Origin: Leptobrachium leishanense
Lineage: Eukaryota; Chordata; Amphibia; Anura; Megophryidae
NCBI GenBank assembly: GCA_009667805.1
Contig: CM019069.1
Location: 61,745,422 to 61,809,421, forward strand
DNA length: 64,000 bases
Direction: 5' to 3'
In this document: positions 35,001 to 44,011 of the stretch, piece after piece
Layout: each line of letters begins with the position of its first letter
Numbering within the stretch: the stretch's first letter is position 1
Position numbers and translations under genes: made by a program
The notes under the pieces: model-generated
Told to the model about the DNA's origin: nothing
Database searches by the model: none
Seen by the model: the letters and a program-made list of their open reading frames with translations, nothing else

Positions 35001-38000
35001 AAATATATCTATCCCTGTGTAATGAAGGTGCAGAGCTACACTATCAGGGCTATTCAGAGAGGTGAAAACATTGAGAATTGGCAGGAGAATGAACAATCTA
35101 GACCAAATAGCCGATTTGAAAAGTGAGATAAATGGGAGAATTTTTCTGGTTTGACTATTTTTTTTTTACCTAGAATTTTCAATTCTCCAGTCATTCTCAA
35201 GGTTTTCACCTCTCTCTGAATAGCCCTATGAATGTAACTCACTGCAAAATGATCACAAGGAGGAGATTGAAATTGGACTGAGTATATATTAGTGATTATT
35301 TTGTTGTTTTTTTGGGGGGGGGTTTGTCTGCTTATGGTTCATTATTTTATAAAATTTATAAATCTATGATTTTCTGAGTTCTCTTGAAAAAAGGAAGTGG
35401 TGCAAGCCAAATCTAACATTCCCACGGTTTTGTTTTGTTGCATCTACCATAAACCCTAGATTGAGACATTAGAGGACTAGGGTTTGTGGGAGTTGTGTTT
35501 TCTACTGCAGAAAGCAGCTGAACTTTAAATGAATGCTTGCGGGCGATTATAACTATTTATACATGCTCATACTCTTTATTTTGTATCTGGAACATGGGAG
35601 GGTTATTAATAGGAGACTATGCCAATTTTACCATGCTTTAGGATGTGTATGCGCAAACCAGAAACATGCACAGAGGAAAGAGAACGCACTGCGCACGCCT
35701 ATAGCCTCATTATTACTGCATCCTTTGAATGTCCACACTGGATTGATTCATCGCTGATAAATAGGAAATCGACCCTGTTGTTACACTGGAACCAAGACCC
35801 TTCTTAGAATCGATTTTTACATTTATATTTTTGAACCGTATCTACGCCCTGCGACTCTCCCGCTTTGACCTCTTTTCTGATATCTGGATGCAGAAATGAG
35901 ACACACAATGTGATATCAAAACTGCACACCTGCCTGGAGCTTGCACACCTCTTTTATTGGAACAAGAAGATCAGGGGTCGTTACGTAACGATATTTCGCA
36001 GGAATATGTGTGCAGACGTTTCTTGGAATTGTCTGTAGTCGTTCTTTTGACATTTTATCTCTACGTGATGTGCAGCAAGAACACGGCCGAGCAGCTGCCG
36101 AATGCAATAGCCTTGCTGAAAACACTTTCTCTAAGGCAGAGGTATTAACTCCTTTTAAAAGTCTCCTTACAAACACCAAGCTGATACTTTCTATACTTCA
36201 GATATTGAGGATCCCTGAACAAGCTCCAGGACCTACTTTGTGTTTAGCAGTAATATTCATTGTTACATGTGGCAAGATTTTGTGGATTCTTCTTTTTACA
36301 GACACGGCTCTTGAACTGTATCTCCTGATTCATAATCTGGACAGTCAGATGTTAAGAGGGGATAAAAGCCAACAGCTCTTGGCCCACCTGTCCTCTATAC
36401 CTCGTGTCCACCTGCTTGCTTCTGTTGACCACATTAACGCTCCTCTCAGTGAGTATCTGTCTTGGTTCCCGGGTGAGTGTGTTGATTGGGGATGCGGATT
36501 ATTCTAGACGCTATGCAATGGGGTTGCTAGATTTTGCAGCTTTTACCAGAACAGACATTCAAAGCTATTTTATGTTTCCATAGTACTTAAGGTTAGATTT
36601 ACTTTTTATCAATGGTAATTCGTGTTTCTTTCCTCCCTCCTGATGACAGTGTGGGATCAGTCGAAACAGAGCCTATATAACTGGTTATGGTATGAGACCA
36701 CCACTTACAGCTCCTATGTGGAAGAGACCTCCTATGAGAATTCGCTGCTGGTGAAACGTTCCGGGGCTCTGGCTCTTAGTTCCCTCACTCATGTGTTACG
36801 CAGTCTTACCCCCAATGCCAGGTAAAACCTGTCTGCTACTCTAGCCATCTGGAAAGAAACCTGTGCCAGAGATTGCTCACTTTTTCTCACTGGTTAATTT
36901 GTCTCTCTTGTGTATTCCAGAGGTATTTTCCGGCTTCTGGCAGAATATCAGTTGGCCAATAAGGACAACCCTTCATATTCAGGTACATGAACAATTAATT
37001 TATTGATCAAGGTTTCCATTTCAAACACTGTTAGAGTTATTCAGAGAAAGGTGAAAACCAGGAGAACTGGCAGGAGAAGAGAACAATCTAGACCAAATAG
37101 CTGATTTGGAAAGTGAGATAAATGGGAGACTTTTTCTGGTTTGACTATTTTGGCACACAGGGTTATTCAGAGAGAGTTGACAACCAGGAGAATGACTGGA
37201 GAAGTGAAAATTCCAGGTCAAAATACAGTTGTGTTCAAAATTATTCAACCCCCAATGCTGTAAAGGGTTTTAGGGAATTTAGTGGACATTTGTAATTGTA
37301 TTCAGAATGAAATCCTACAAGGACTTTTTAAAGAACCATATGCAACTAAAATGACATCAATTGGTTTTGTAATACAGTAGTAAATGTTTCTTTTGTGAAT
37401 TCTTCATTGACACAATTATTCAACCCCTTAAAGACTACCACTCTGAAGAACAGAGGTTCATTCAAGTGTTTTCAATCAGGTATTGAAAACACCTGTGGAT
37501 GTCACGGAGCAGCAATAAAGCATAATAAGCACCAATTAGGCAGCTTTAAAATGACTGTGATACTCAGCTCCTTCTAGACATTTACTGGTGTGGTTACAAA
37601 CATGGTGAAGCCAAGAGAATGGTCCAGGAAGACAAGAGAAGAGGTGATTACTCTTCACAGGAAGGGCAATGGCTATAAGAAGATTGCAAAGATGTTAAAC
37701 ATACCAAGAGAGACCATAGGAAGCATCATTCGCAAATTCAAGGCAAAGGGCACTGTTGAAACGCTACCTGGTCGTGGCAGAAAGAAGATACTGACTTCGA
37801 CTGCTGTGCGCTACCTGAAGCGTAGAGTGGAGAAAAGTCCCCGTGTGACTGCTGAGGAACTGAGAAAAGATTTGTCAGATGTGGGTACTGAAGTTTCAGC
37901 TCAGACAATACGGCGCACACTGCGTAATGAAGGCCTCCATGCCAGAACTCCCATGGCATGGGAATAAAGAATAAGAAGAGTCGACTGCAGTATGCCAAAC

Positions 38001-41000
38001 GTCATGTGGACAAACCACAGAAGTTTTGGGATAGTGTTCTGTGGACTGATGAAACAAAATTAGAACTGTTTGGGCCCATGGATCAACGCTATGTTTGGAG
38101 GAGGAAGAACAAGGCCTATGAAGAAAAGCACACCTTGCCTACTGTGAAGCATGGCGGGGGGGTCAATCATGCTTTGGGGCTGTTTTGCTTCTGCAGGTAC
38201 AGGGAAGCTTCAGCGTGTGCAAGGTACCATGAATTCTCTTCAGTACCAAGAGATATTGGATGACAATGTGATGCAGTCCGACACAAACATGAGGCTTGGG
38301 AGACGTTGGACCTTTCAACAGGACAATGATCCCAAGCATACCTCCAAGTCCACTAGAGCATGGTTGCAGATTAAAGGCTGGAACATTTTGGAGTGGCCAT
38401 CGCAGTCACCTGACTTAAATCCGATTGAGAACCTCTGGTGGGACTTAAAGAAAGCAGTTGCAGTGCGCAAGCCTAAGCATGTGACTGAACTGGAGGCTTT
38501 TGCCCATGACAAATGGGCGAAGATACCCGTAGATCGCTGCAAGACACTTGTGTCAAGCTATGCTTCACGTTTTAAAAGCTGTTATAACTGTAAAAGGATG
38601 TTGTACTAAGATTGAATGTCACTTGGGGGTTGAATAAAACTGATAATGACGTGAGCACAGAAAAGACATTTGTGGATATTTCATTATAAATGTTATGTTA
38701 TATTTGTCTGACCTACACGTGCCTCTTTGATTTAATTGTAAGCAAGATGACTGAATGATCAAAATCAATGTCAAACTGGCCAAAACACTCAATTTCAGTG
38801 GGGGTTGAATAATTTTGAACACAACTGTAGCCAAAAAATTGGATGAACGCAACAACCAAGGTGAAAACGCCTTGGTCGACAATCACTACTCCCCACCAAA
38901 GGTTGAACTTTGGGGATAACACTCCCTGAATAGGACTAAGCCTAAAAATGTGACAAAAACCAACACATATATTCTCCAGTGAACTGGCCACCATGGGACA
39001 GTCACTGATTTATCCGGGAGCGGCAACAAACAATGGCACAGATGCCTTTTAATTAATTCACAAAGAGACACTCCCAAATACCAACTTAAAAACACACCAG
39101 CAGTGTGAGGAGAAATTTAGAGGTGTATAATGGTGGACATGGTAGCTATTATTGCAATACTATACTGTGATTGCTCGGGTACTGATAATTATAGCTGAAA
39201 TACAGCCACCAATTGTTGATGGTAAAGCTCAATTGCCTAGGATCAAAAGATATTGTGAATTAATTAAAGGCATCTGTGCCATTGTTTGTTGCCGCTCCCG
39301 GATAAATCAGTGACTGTCCCAAAATAGCCAAAGCAGAAAAATTCTCCCATTTATCTCACTTTCCAAATCAGCTATTTGGTCTAGATTGTTCTCTTCTCCT
39401 GGTTTTCACCTCTCTGAATAACCCTGCTAGAATTTTCACTTCTCCAGTAATTCTCCTATTCTTTGAATAGACTGGTGTATTTAATGCTTGGTGATTGCAG
39501 CTCTTAAGTTATGCAAAGATCAGATTAAGGCTAGGGTCAGACGAACGCATTTTCGCGTTGTCTGTGAAAAAGTGCGTTCGAACGAATGGACGCATTTTTT
39601 CACGGAGTACGCGATAGCGGTCATACGATGCGCATTTGCATCCGTGATTTTGTACGGATCATCAATAAAACACTTTGTCTATCTGGACGTTATGTTGGCC
39701 GGACATTAGCAGTGTCTGACATCTCCAAATCACGCAAACACGCCTCTAGCGGACGCAGCGCACTCTGTACGTCAGTACTAGCAGTTTAACGTTCTCGAAA
39801 AAATGCGTTCGTTTTCCACTTGCGTTGCGCAGCCGGACCTTTGTGCGACCGTACTTCGTATATTGGCCGTCATTGCCTGGCACTTGCTGCTACTACGGCC
39901 GTGATTAAGTGCGCCTGCACGCGCGTTCGCACTGCACTCGCCTGACCCTAGCCTTAAACCTCCGGTATATGTGAGATTGTGCTGTCGTCTCTGCAGTGAA
40001 ATGCGTTTTTAATGTGTTGGATATTAAGCATTGTAGTAATCCTACATCCTTTTAAATTGTGACCATTTCTTCGGCAGGCCTTTCATTTCAAGATTTCTAT
40101 CAACAATGTCGTGAAGCGTTTCTTGTTAACAGTGACCTGACGCTCCGGGCTCAGCTGACTGAATTTAGAGACCACAAACTGATCCGTACAAAAAAGGTAA
40201 AAATTGGCTTCATATTGTGGCTCTAGGCGGTCTGTTCAATTGAAGGGCAACGAACACCAAAAAATGCAATGTCCTCAAGAAAATCTTTTACTCCTATATG
40301 TGTGAGTGGGTGCATTCATTGTGTGATATTTTGTGTTGTAAACTGTCCCCCCCCCCCCCCCAACACTTGCTCCTCACTGTGTAACTTTGGCCATGGAATG
40401 GAGCAAATCACAGACTCCTATCATTGTATTGTGTGGGATGTATTCAAAAGACCTCACCAGGGGTAGATTAGAAGTCCTTTAAGCTCCCTGTTTTATCTCA
40501 TTCAGCTGCCATCTCTTTTCTCAGGTAGCCTACACGCACGATATACCCCATGCTGCCTTAACTGTTACACACTGTATATTGAATAAGCAAAGGCAGTTTT
40601 GCACAAATTTTGGTAAATGTTGCTTCATTTAGGAAAATTCCACAAAATGGAAACGGGAGGGGAAAAAAATATTTTCTCTTTTACCTGCAATTAAGTATTA
40701 GTGTCCCTTGAACTTTGAGATTTTTTTTTTTTTTTTTTTAACTCCGATTTAAACTGTATCTTCTTCCACTTTCCTTGCCTACTTCAGACATGGGTGTTTA
40801 ATATACTGGATTGTGTGTGACTGAACATTCTCTGTCACAGAACCTTTCTTAGGAGTTCTCCTTATGTAAAGAGCTCCTTGCTCTGTATCTTTCTTCTATT
40901 AAACAGTCACTACCGCTTGCATTAGGTGTATCTAGATTACCTGTGCATTACAAACAAAAACACATGCTGCGGTGTGGGTGGGTGTTTTTGTCGTCTTGTG

Positions 41001-42708
41001 TTTTGTTTTGTTTTCACTTTAGTTGCATGTAAAAAGAGAAAAGTTTTAGATTTATTATTTACATACATTCCACACAATGCGAGTCAGTAGTCCAGAAAAC
41101 CAACCTGGAGTCCATTCTATGCCCAATGCTCCATATTGAGAAGCAACTGCTGTAATGTAGAGCACAAAGCTGGGTGGAGTAGAGGTAACATCACTGCTCT
41201 GCATGGAGAGAGCCTGTGGAGACATGGGTTCGATCCTAGCGAGCAACCTCTCCAGTAAGTGTCCTTGGGCAAGACCCCTAACGGTACATACTCGCCACCC
41301 AGGACATACTTAAACGAGAGAAATCTCAATGTATCCTTCCTGGTAAAATCCTTTCTCAAAAAAAAAAAAAAAAATTGCGTACCCAGTGACACAGAGTAAA
41401 ATATTTTCTTAACTAAACCATAAATGAGAAAACGAAAGTACATTTCATGTGTTTGGTTGATGTGTCCCTTTTTTAATTAACGGTTCCTCTGCAGCCTCGT
41501 TACCATGTGGAATATTTGGAGCTGTTTCTTTAGAATCACCTGTTCACACAGGAATCTTAGAACTCCAAGGGGAAATGATTTACTATACACTCCTGACTGA
41601 TCTCTCATTGATTAAGAATGCTTTGACAAGTTTCAACATTATACTGTAATAAATCCCCTTTGGCCAACATCAAGAAGCTGCAGTGCTTATGTCAGTGTTT
41701 CCCAAACCTGTCCTCAGGACCCACTGACACGCCAGGTTTTCCAGATATGATTTGCTGCTCAGTGATTGCAGGATTCGGTCTGCATTTCCCCAAGGTGATC
41801 TGCAAAATCTGGCCTGGTTGAGGGTTGAGGACAGGTTTGGGAAACACTAGCTTATATCCTGTTGCAAAAACTGGGCATGTTCAATCAATCTGTAACACAA
41901 ACAAGGGCTATAATGACCACAACTTCTCACTGAGCGGAACATCTTGGCCTCCATGATTAAGTGGCCATGATGACAGACCGTGACACCCCCTCATTGCTGA
42001 CTCTTTTTTGACAGCTCCTCGAAAAGGAAGTCTTCCTTCATGAAGGTGCTGGGTAACCTAGGGTATTGATCTTCCCTGACTCAAATTAGTTTGCGTCGTC
42101 CGCAGGTTCAGTGATTGTCCTCATGGTATTGTTTGTATGACTTGCGTTTTCCAGAGCAGAAGGAACGTCCGTGAGAGTGGACATTCGTTTGCCTGTGTGG
42201 TCACCTCGCTGAACGCAGTTAGTGCACTCATTGCTGCAAGGCTCGATCCTTCTATGGAGACTTGTGCTTTGCAGCACCGTTGACCGCATGCCGTAGCGCT
42301 TCGAGTGGGAGATGCTTTTAGAACTGCTGTAGCACATGCAATTTGTGCGTGTGACCAGTCCCAACACTGTGAGGCATGTCAGGACTGGTGCACATAGTGC
42401 GCTTGTCTGACCCCGGCTTAAAAGGCAAGATTTATCATGAACTTATTGTGTAGTTTTCCTATACAATTTTGATGGTAAGGGTTATACTGCTCGGAATCTG
42501 CACTTTGGCAAAAATCTAAGGACCCTATATTACCAATAGAAGTTAGAGATGAGGCACACCATATTCGTAAACCATTGAACTTGCTTTTGAGTTGATATTT
42601 ATATAAATTCTTTTTTTTCAGGGAGGGGATGGAGTGGAGTATTTGGTGATTCCTCTGGATTTAGGAACCCTGACAGACTTCTTAGAAATGGAATACAAGG
42701 AGGGATGA
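19480..42708 (+). CDS. orc2: Origin recognition complex subunit 2 (16 coding exons)
   Basis: ORC2 is a core subunit of the nuclear origin recognition complex that marks replication origins and recruits CDC6 and MCM. Coding exons: 19480-19573, 24971-25117, 25205-25291, 26239-26331, 26430-26461, 28698-28755, 30272-30423, 31202-31300, 31548-31657, 33231-33363, 34894-34990, 36302-36448, 36650-36821, 36921-36982, 40078-40196, 42622-42708. They total 1689 nt (562 aa) with GT-AG borders and matching phases; human ORC2 is 577 aa. The start [17 protein letters not shown] aligns with the human N-terminus. Residues 1-240 are low complexity with Ser/Asp runs ([15 protein letters not shown], 176-190) and several TP sites suited to CDK. 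The ORC2 AAA+-like fold follows, with a degenerate P-loop-like [10 protein letters not shown] (299-308). [18 protein letters not shown] and [10 protein letters not shown] are strongly conserved. A winged-helix domain covers about 474-562 ([12 protein letters not shown]). The exon chain was read by eye; all junctions are consistent. Confidence 0.97.
19829..20432. mobile_element. TTAA-flanked non-autonomous element with two hairpins (orc2 intron 1)
   Basis: TTAA then AGGAACACTCTA on the left; TAGAGTGTCCCTT then TTAA on the right. Inner hairpins: GGCTCCCTCTGAGG with its complement around 20098-20166 (loop with GCGCGCAA), and GAGTAGGAGACGTCATCG with its complement (20180-20230). AATACTCACCTCC at 19980 is a splice-donor-like motif on the - strand. 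Confidence 0.82.
20690..20985 (+). mobile_element. Right part of a second TATCGGTGCATCCCTA hAT-like copy
   Basis: It ends GTATCGGTGCATCCCTA at about 20976. It shares with 10380-10529 the subterminal phrases GGCAAGCCGGTCCAGCGC and CTGGCTTCCGG. No left terminus is identified. It lies in orc2 intron 1. Confidence 0.7.
21309..21520 (-). repeat. tRNA-derived SINE, minus orientation (orc2 intron 1)
   Basis: Read on the - strand: head GGCTGGGTGGAGTAGAGGTA, box-B-like GGGTTCGATCCC, core GTCCTTGGGCAAGACACC, then tail AATGTATCCTTCCTGG and an A-run. It is nearly the same as the + strand copy at 41169-41373. Tail fragments also occur near 15650, 18450, 28940 and 55600. Confidence 0.85.
21836..21890. repeat. 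(CATA)n microsatellite
   Basis: Uninterrupted ACATACAT repeat, about 12 units, inside the hAT-like element. Confidence 0.95.
22970..23800. repeat. Variable-period satellite, about 14-17 units
   Basis: Each unit contains TATCACAGAATCCACAG, then CCATAAAACTCAGCAG or GCATAAAACTCAGCAG, and a short TATGCAGTGTG spacer of varying length, giving a period of roughly 42-60 bp. Units are most uniform at 23290-23790 and more diverged before that. The spacing variation and lack of a constant repeat/spacer design exclude a CRISPR-like array. Confidence 0.9.
23963..24371. repeat. Long hairpin, arms about 195 bp (orc2 intron 1)
   Basis: The left arm ends GACCGCCGGCGC at 24161, the right arm begins GCGCCGGCGGTC at 24179, and the loop is about 17 nt. 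The arms extend out to CCCGGCTGGCC / GGCCAGCCGGG with few differences. It is sense-transcribed with orc2 pre-mRNA, so it would form double-stranded RNA. Confidence 0.92.
25443..25983. mobile_element. Element of the TTTAAAGGAACAC...GTGTCCCTT type (orc2 intron 3)
   Basis: The left end TTTAAAGGAACACTTTTT and right end GTAGTGTGTCCCTTG are inverted. An inner pair, CCTGACCATTTAA- and TCACATCCTGACCACTT-like, sits near the right end. The interior shows no coding capacity. Borders are approximate. Confidence 0.6.
26930..27620 (-). repeat. Dispersed repeat with TATAGCGCCAGCATATTCCG end (orc2 intron 5)
   Basis: It starts with an ATT microsatellite, then TTTATATAGCGCCAGCAT and CCGCAGCGCTGAACAATGGG. It continues with GTGGGAACTCACAATCTAG and a tail-less body to about 27620. 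This is a very common amphibian repeat end, with related ends at 12279 and at the window's last 40 bp. Minus orientation is inferred from the tail. Small open frames on both strands are not genes. Confidence 0.6.
27700..28440. mobile_element. MITE-like segment related to 22080-22620
   Basis: It shares CTTCTGCGGAATCAGTCAGCA and TCATCCCGC with the interior of the 2.7-kb hAT-like element. The termini were not resolved. No gene. Confidence 0.4.
29224..29729. repeat. Fold-back repeat, arms about 240 bp, hammerhead core at its tip
   Basis: The left arm begins TTATTGCAGAAGCCACTTGC and the right arm ends with its inverted counterpart. The arms pair along most of their length (for example CATATGCAGCAAGGAATTC and GAATTCCTTGCTGCATATG), with small differences and a poly-T insertion near 29540-29570 in the right arm. 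The unpaired apex is the hammerhead core at 29433-29468. A half copy without the apex lies at 62138-62250. Confidence 0.88.
29410..29489 (+). ncRNA. Type I hammerhead self-cleaving ribozyme
   Basis: The conserved core CTGATGA is at 29433-29439 and GAAA at 29455-29458. Stem III is A58-C62 with G63-T67 (ACAGC/GCTGT, five pairs, essentially no loop). The cleavage triplet GTC ends at 29468, so the cut would fall between 29468 and 29469. Stem I is CTCCTAG (29426-29432) with CTAGGAG (29469-29475), then an internal loop, then AACTGGT (29410-29416) with ACCAGTT (29483-29489). Stem II is GTGTT with AACCC around loop CAACA, with one U-C mismatch (29441/29453). It is on the orc2 sense strand in intron 6. 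The very short stem III loop and the stem II mismatch could weaken activity. Confidence 0.85.
30424..31201 (+). other. orc2 intron 7, no element recognised
   Basis: AT-rich intron with a normal donor (GATGTAAGT) and an acceptor with a T/C-rich tract. A GTT microsatellite is near 30475. No other feature seen. Confidence 0.5.
32130..32585 (-). pseudogene. Penelope-like retroelement reverse transcriptase fragment
   Basis: Read on the - strand from 32585, the frame gives [20 protein letters not shown], then (after stop codons) a segment with [18 protein letters not shown]. These are the finger and palm motifs of Penelope-like reverse transcriptases (family pattern TFYxLPKIHK, and DVxSLYTNIPH). 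It is broken by at least two stops and lacks the rest of the polymerase and any GIY-YIG domain. The flank 32030-32290 may belong to the same insertion. It is antisense to orc2 within intron 9 and is a dead relic. Confidence 0.8.
32586..32950. mobile_element. Fragment of a dispersed CACCAGCCACTTTATTA-type repeat
   Basis: CTCACCAGCCACTTTATTAA followed by CCGGGTTGGACCC, and later AAAGGTGCTCTATTGGATTG, is a repeat I recognise as widespread in fish and amphibian genomes. The family name is not asserted. It directly abuts the Penelope relic in orc2 intron 9. Confidence 0.6.
33738..34350. mobile_element. TTAA-flanked frog repeat (orc2 intron 10)
   Basis: It starts TTAA then AGGGACACTAACGCTAAC, contains the block TAGATTACTTGTGCATTA, and ends TGATGGTAGTGGCTCT then TTAA. 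It is the same family as 40915-41460 and the degraded copies at 7545 and 15700. No transposase. Confidence 0.65.
34355..34650. mobile_element. CCCCTTAAGG-ended element abutting the previous one at a shared TTAA
   Basis: The left end CCCCTTAAGGGTGCCACCCC starts right after the TTAA at 34351-34354 that also ends the previous element. The interior is GC-rich, with GGCATACAGGTACGCCTCGC. The right end is degraded near GCGGCGTTAAGG (about 34635). Related to 16136-17258 by its first bases. Confidence 0.55.
35046..35226. mobile_element. 181-bp MITE with GGGCTATTCAGAGAGGTG ends (orc2 intron 11)
   Basis: The left AGGGCTATTCAGAGAGGTGA and right CACCTCTCTCTGAATAGCCC are near-perfect inverted repeats. 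Diverged copies or halves are at 18650-18775, 37025-37215 and 39325-39480. Confidence 0.82.
35227..36301 (+). other. Remainder of orc2 intron 11, nothing recognised
   Basis: AT-rich intron sequence. The open frame overlapping 36010-36507 is real coding only from 36302, where orc2 exon 12 begins. Confidence 0.5.
37226..38827 (+). mobile_element. Tc1-like DNA transposon, copy 2 (complete ends, orc2 intron 14)
   Basis: TA, then CAGTTGTGTTCAAAATTATT at the left; the inverted repeat ends CACAACTG then TA at the right. It is inserted in a GGTTATTCAGAGAG MITE and in the same orientation as orc2. It is nearly identical to copy 1. The transposase is broken by two frameshifts. Confidence 0.95.
37590..38609 (+). 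pseudogene. Tc1-like transposase with two frameshifts
   Basis: It has the same start and helix-turn-helix region as copy 1. The first frameshift is near 37950-37965, where a short segment present in copy 1 (encoding PLLSP) is replaced by CATGGCATGG. The second is in the G-run at 38154-38161, which is one base longer than in copy 1, and restores the original frame. All three catalytic acidic residues are still encoded (WTDETK, QDNDPKH, NPIENLW). It lacks the stop codon that breaks copy 1. The C-terminus also differs by one inserted T in a T-run near 38570. Confidence 0.93.
38995..39323. repeat. Fold-back repeat, arms about 63 bp (orc2 intron 14)
   Basis: GGACAGTCACTGATTTATCC at 38996 onward is matched by GGATAAATCAGTGACTGTCC at 39300-39320. 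The arms continue through CGGCAACAAACAATGGCACA and its complement, around a loop of about 195 nt. It begins about 170 bp after the Tc1 copy. Confidence 0.9.
39529..39953. mobile_element. Harbinger-like MITE (orc2 intron 14)
   Basis: GGCTAGGGTCAGACGAACGC at the left and CGCCTGACCCTAGCC at the right, with TTAA on both sides. It is highly similar to 8382-8808 over its left half. The 4-bp match here versus TTA there leaves the superfamily open. Confidence 0.75.
40240..40735. mobile_element. Frog TTAA-type repeat, opposite orientation (orc2 intron 15)
   Basis: It starts TTGAAGGGCAACGAACACC and ends TTAGTGTCCCTTGAAC, with inner CACAAAATGGAAACGGG- and ATGTTGC-type phrases matching the 7545 and 15700 repeats in reverse. 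Borders are approximate. Confidence 0.5.
40915..41460. mobile_element. Frog TTAA-type repeat carrying a SINE insertion (orc2 intron 15)
   Basis: It shares TAGATTACCTGTGCATTACA with 33775 and ends TTGATGTGTCCCTTTTTTAA. The SINE at 41169-41373 interrupts it. Confidence 0.55.
41169..41373 (+). repeat. tRNA-derived SINE, plus orientation (orc2 intron 15)
   Basis: Head GCTGGGTGGAGTAGAGGTAA, box-B-like GGGTTCGATCC, core GTCCTTGGGCAAGACCCC, tail AATGTATCCTTCCTGG and a terminal A-run (41357-41373). The internal pol III promoter elements look largely intact. Confidence 0.87.
41693..41849. mobile_element. hAT-like MITE, CAGTGTTTCCC ends (orc2 intron 15)
   Basis: CAGTGTTTCCCAAACCTGTC at the left and GACAGGTTTGGGAAACACTA at the right. 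The 8-bp flanks GCTTATGT and GCTTATAT differ by one base. Related copies cluster at 49163-49800. Confidence 0.85.
42095..42420. mobile_element. Diverged Harbinger-like MITE half (orc2 intron 15)
   Basis: It ends TGTCTGACCCCGGCTTA at about 42405-42421. The interior (GGCTCGATCCTTCTATGG, TTGTGCTTTGCAGC) pairs in sense with 56973-57250 in inverted form. No left end resolved. Confidence 0.5.
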
Positions 42709-43429
42709 AGAAATCAAATGCATACTGGAACCTTTTATGTTCTGGAAGAATTTAACCAAGACCTTCTAAAAGTCCTTGGTTATATGCATATGGCACCATT
42801 CATTTGACTAGAACAGCCTGTTTAACAAAGGAAGATAATTTATTTGCAGCTGCTGTTGTGTGAATTTTTTTTTTTTTTTCCCTCTTCAAATGCAGAAACT
42901 AACTGTACAGATTATTTTTGAGGACAGTCATACTATTTAAATATGTCCGGGTTGCTCTCTTTTGTACATATGAAACCATGTTAGTAACAATGCATGATGG
43001 TAGTGTTACTTTGACATTTAGGTACTTCTGTTCAATTAGAAAACAGGTGGTTGTCAGATTGGCCACATTTTTCCTGGACTCCTAATTTATTCATGCTGTT
43101 GGGCAGTGCATGATAAAGCAACCCTGCACCATGTAGAATCTATTTACTGCAAGTAAGGAATCTCTGGTCACCTGCCTTGATTTCCTGCACCATATAGATT
43201 ATACATGTTGCATGGTAGCATTTTTTACACGATCCTCCCCTCTGCATGAAATAGTAATTTGTCCAGGAAAATATGGCTGACCTGGCACCACTACATCAAC
43301 GGTCTCATGAGTGACTTTGTATGAAGGGGCAGTGTGCACATGTAGTCACGCCAATATAAACATGCTGTAATAATACACTTCACATACGCCTGCCAAGAGC
43401 ATTACTTGAACTAGACTGGATTCATTTCT
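42709..43429 (+). other. orc2 3' UTR and downstream flank
   Basis: Follows the TGA of orc2. No AATAAA is seen between the stop and the DIRS element; weaker variants (GATAAA near 43111, AATATA near 43352) exist. From about 43100 the GCTGCCCTGC-type dispersed repeat seen upstream of orc2 recurs. The transcript end is undetermined. Confidence 0.5.
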
Positions 43430-43439
43430 GATTTTAAGG

Positions 43440-43635
43440 CAGGACACGGAGGCTTCGTATTTGCTGTTCTCTCTTAACTGCCCCAACAGCAGCGAAGAAA
43501 CTTTTATTGAAAAAATAACAGAAAACAAACGGTCCTCCCTTCCCCAACGTGGGGAGGGGAACCTAGCTCCCCAGATCCTCCCCTTCCAGTCCATAAACCA
43601 CTCCCCCGGAAGCAGCCCCTCTCTTTCTTCGCTGC
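43440..43635 (+). repeat. DIRS left inverted terminal repeat
   Basis: GGACACGGAGGCTTCGTATT at its outer edge, then CTGTTCTCTCTTAACTGCC and a purine/pyrimidine-rich body ending near GAAGCAGCCCCTCTCTTTC. It is inverted with respect to 48687-48880, with small indels (for example around ACAGCAGCGAAGAAAC). Confidence 0.92.
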
Positions 43636-44011
43636 TCCCGGCGGTAGCAGTCAGATAAGTATTAGCTCTAACCTGTATTTATCTACTTCTATCTCCTTTT
43701 ACTACCAGAGCTTCCCGACCCGGTCCAAAACCGCGGCGGTTCGCTCACTCGCCCGTTCCTGGCGTCGGCAGTGTTAGCCGGCGCCGGGTTCGGGCATCTC
43801 CCTGTCTCTGCACAGCTTTATTTTCTCGCGCTGTCTCCCTGCATTGCGCGCACGAGCTCCACACGCGGTTTTAGCCACGCCCCCTCAAACTCCGCAGTAT
43901 CGCGGGAGGTAGCGGCCGCCATCTTGGAGTTCCCCTTTCACACAGCGCAGCACACGCACGCTTTCACCGCTCAGCTCAGCTCTGCAAACCGATCGATTTA
44001 CCCTTATAGCC

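Noticed and set aside
41169..41250. Functional tRNA gene
   Set aside because: Box-A/B-like motifs are present, but the cloverleaf is incomplete and the sequence continues into a SINE core and tail.
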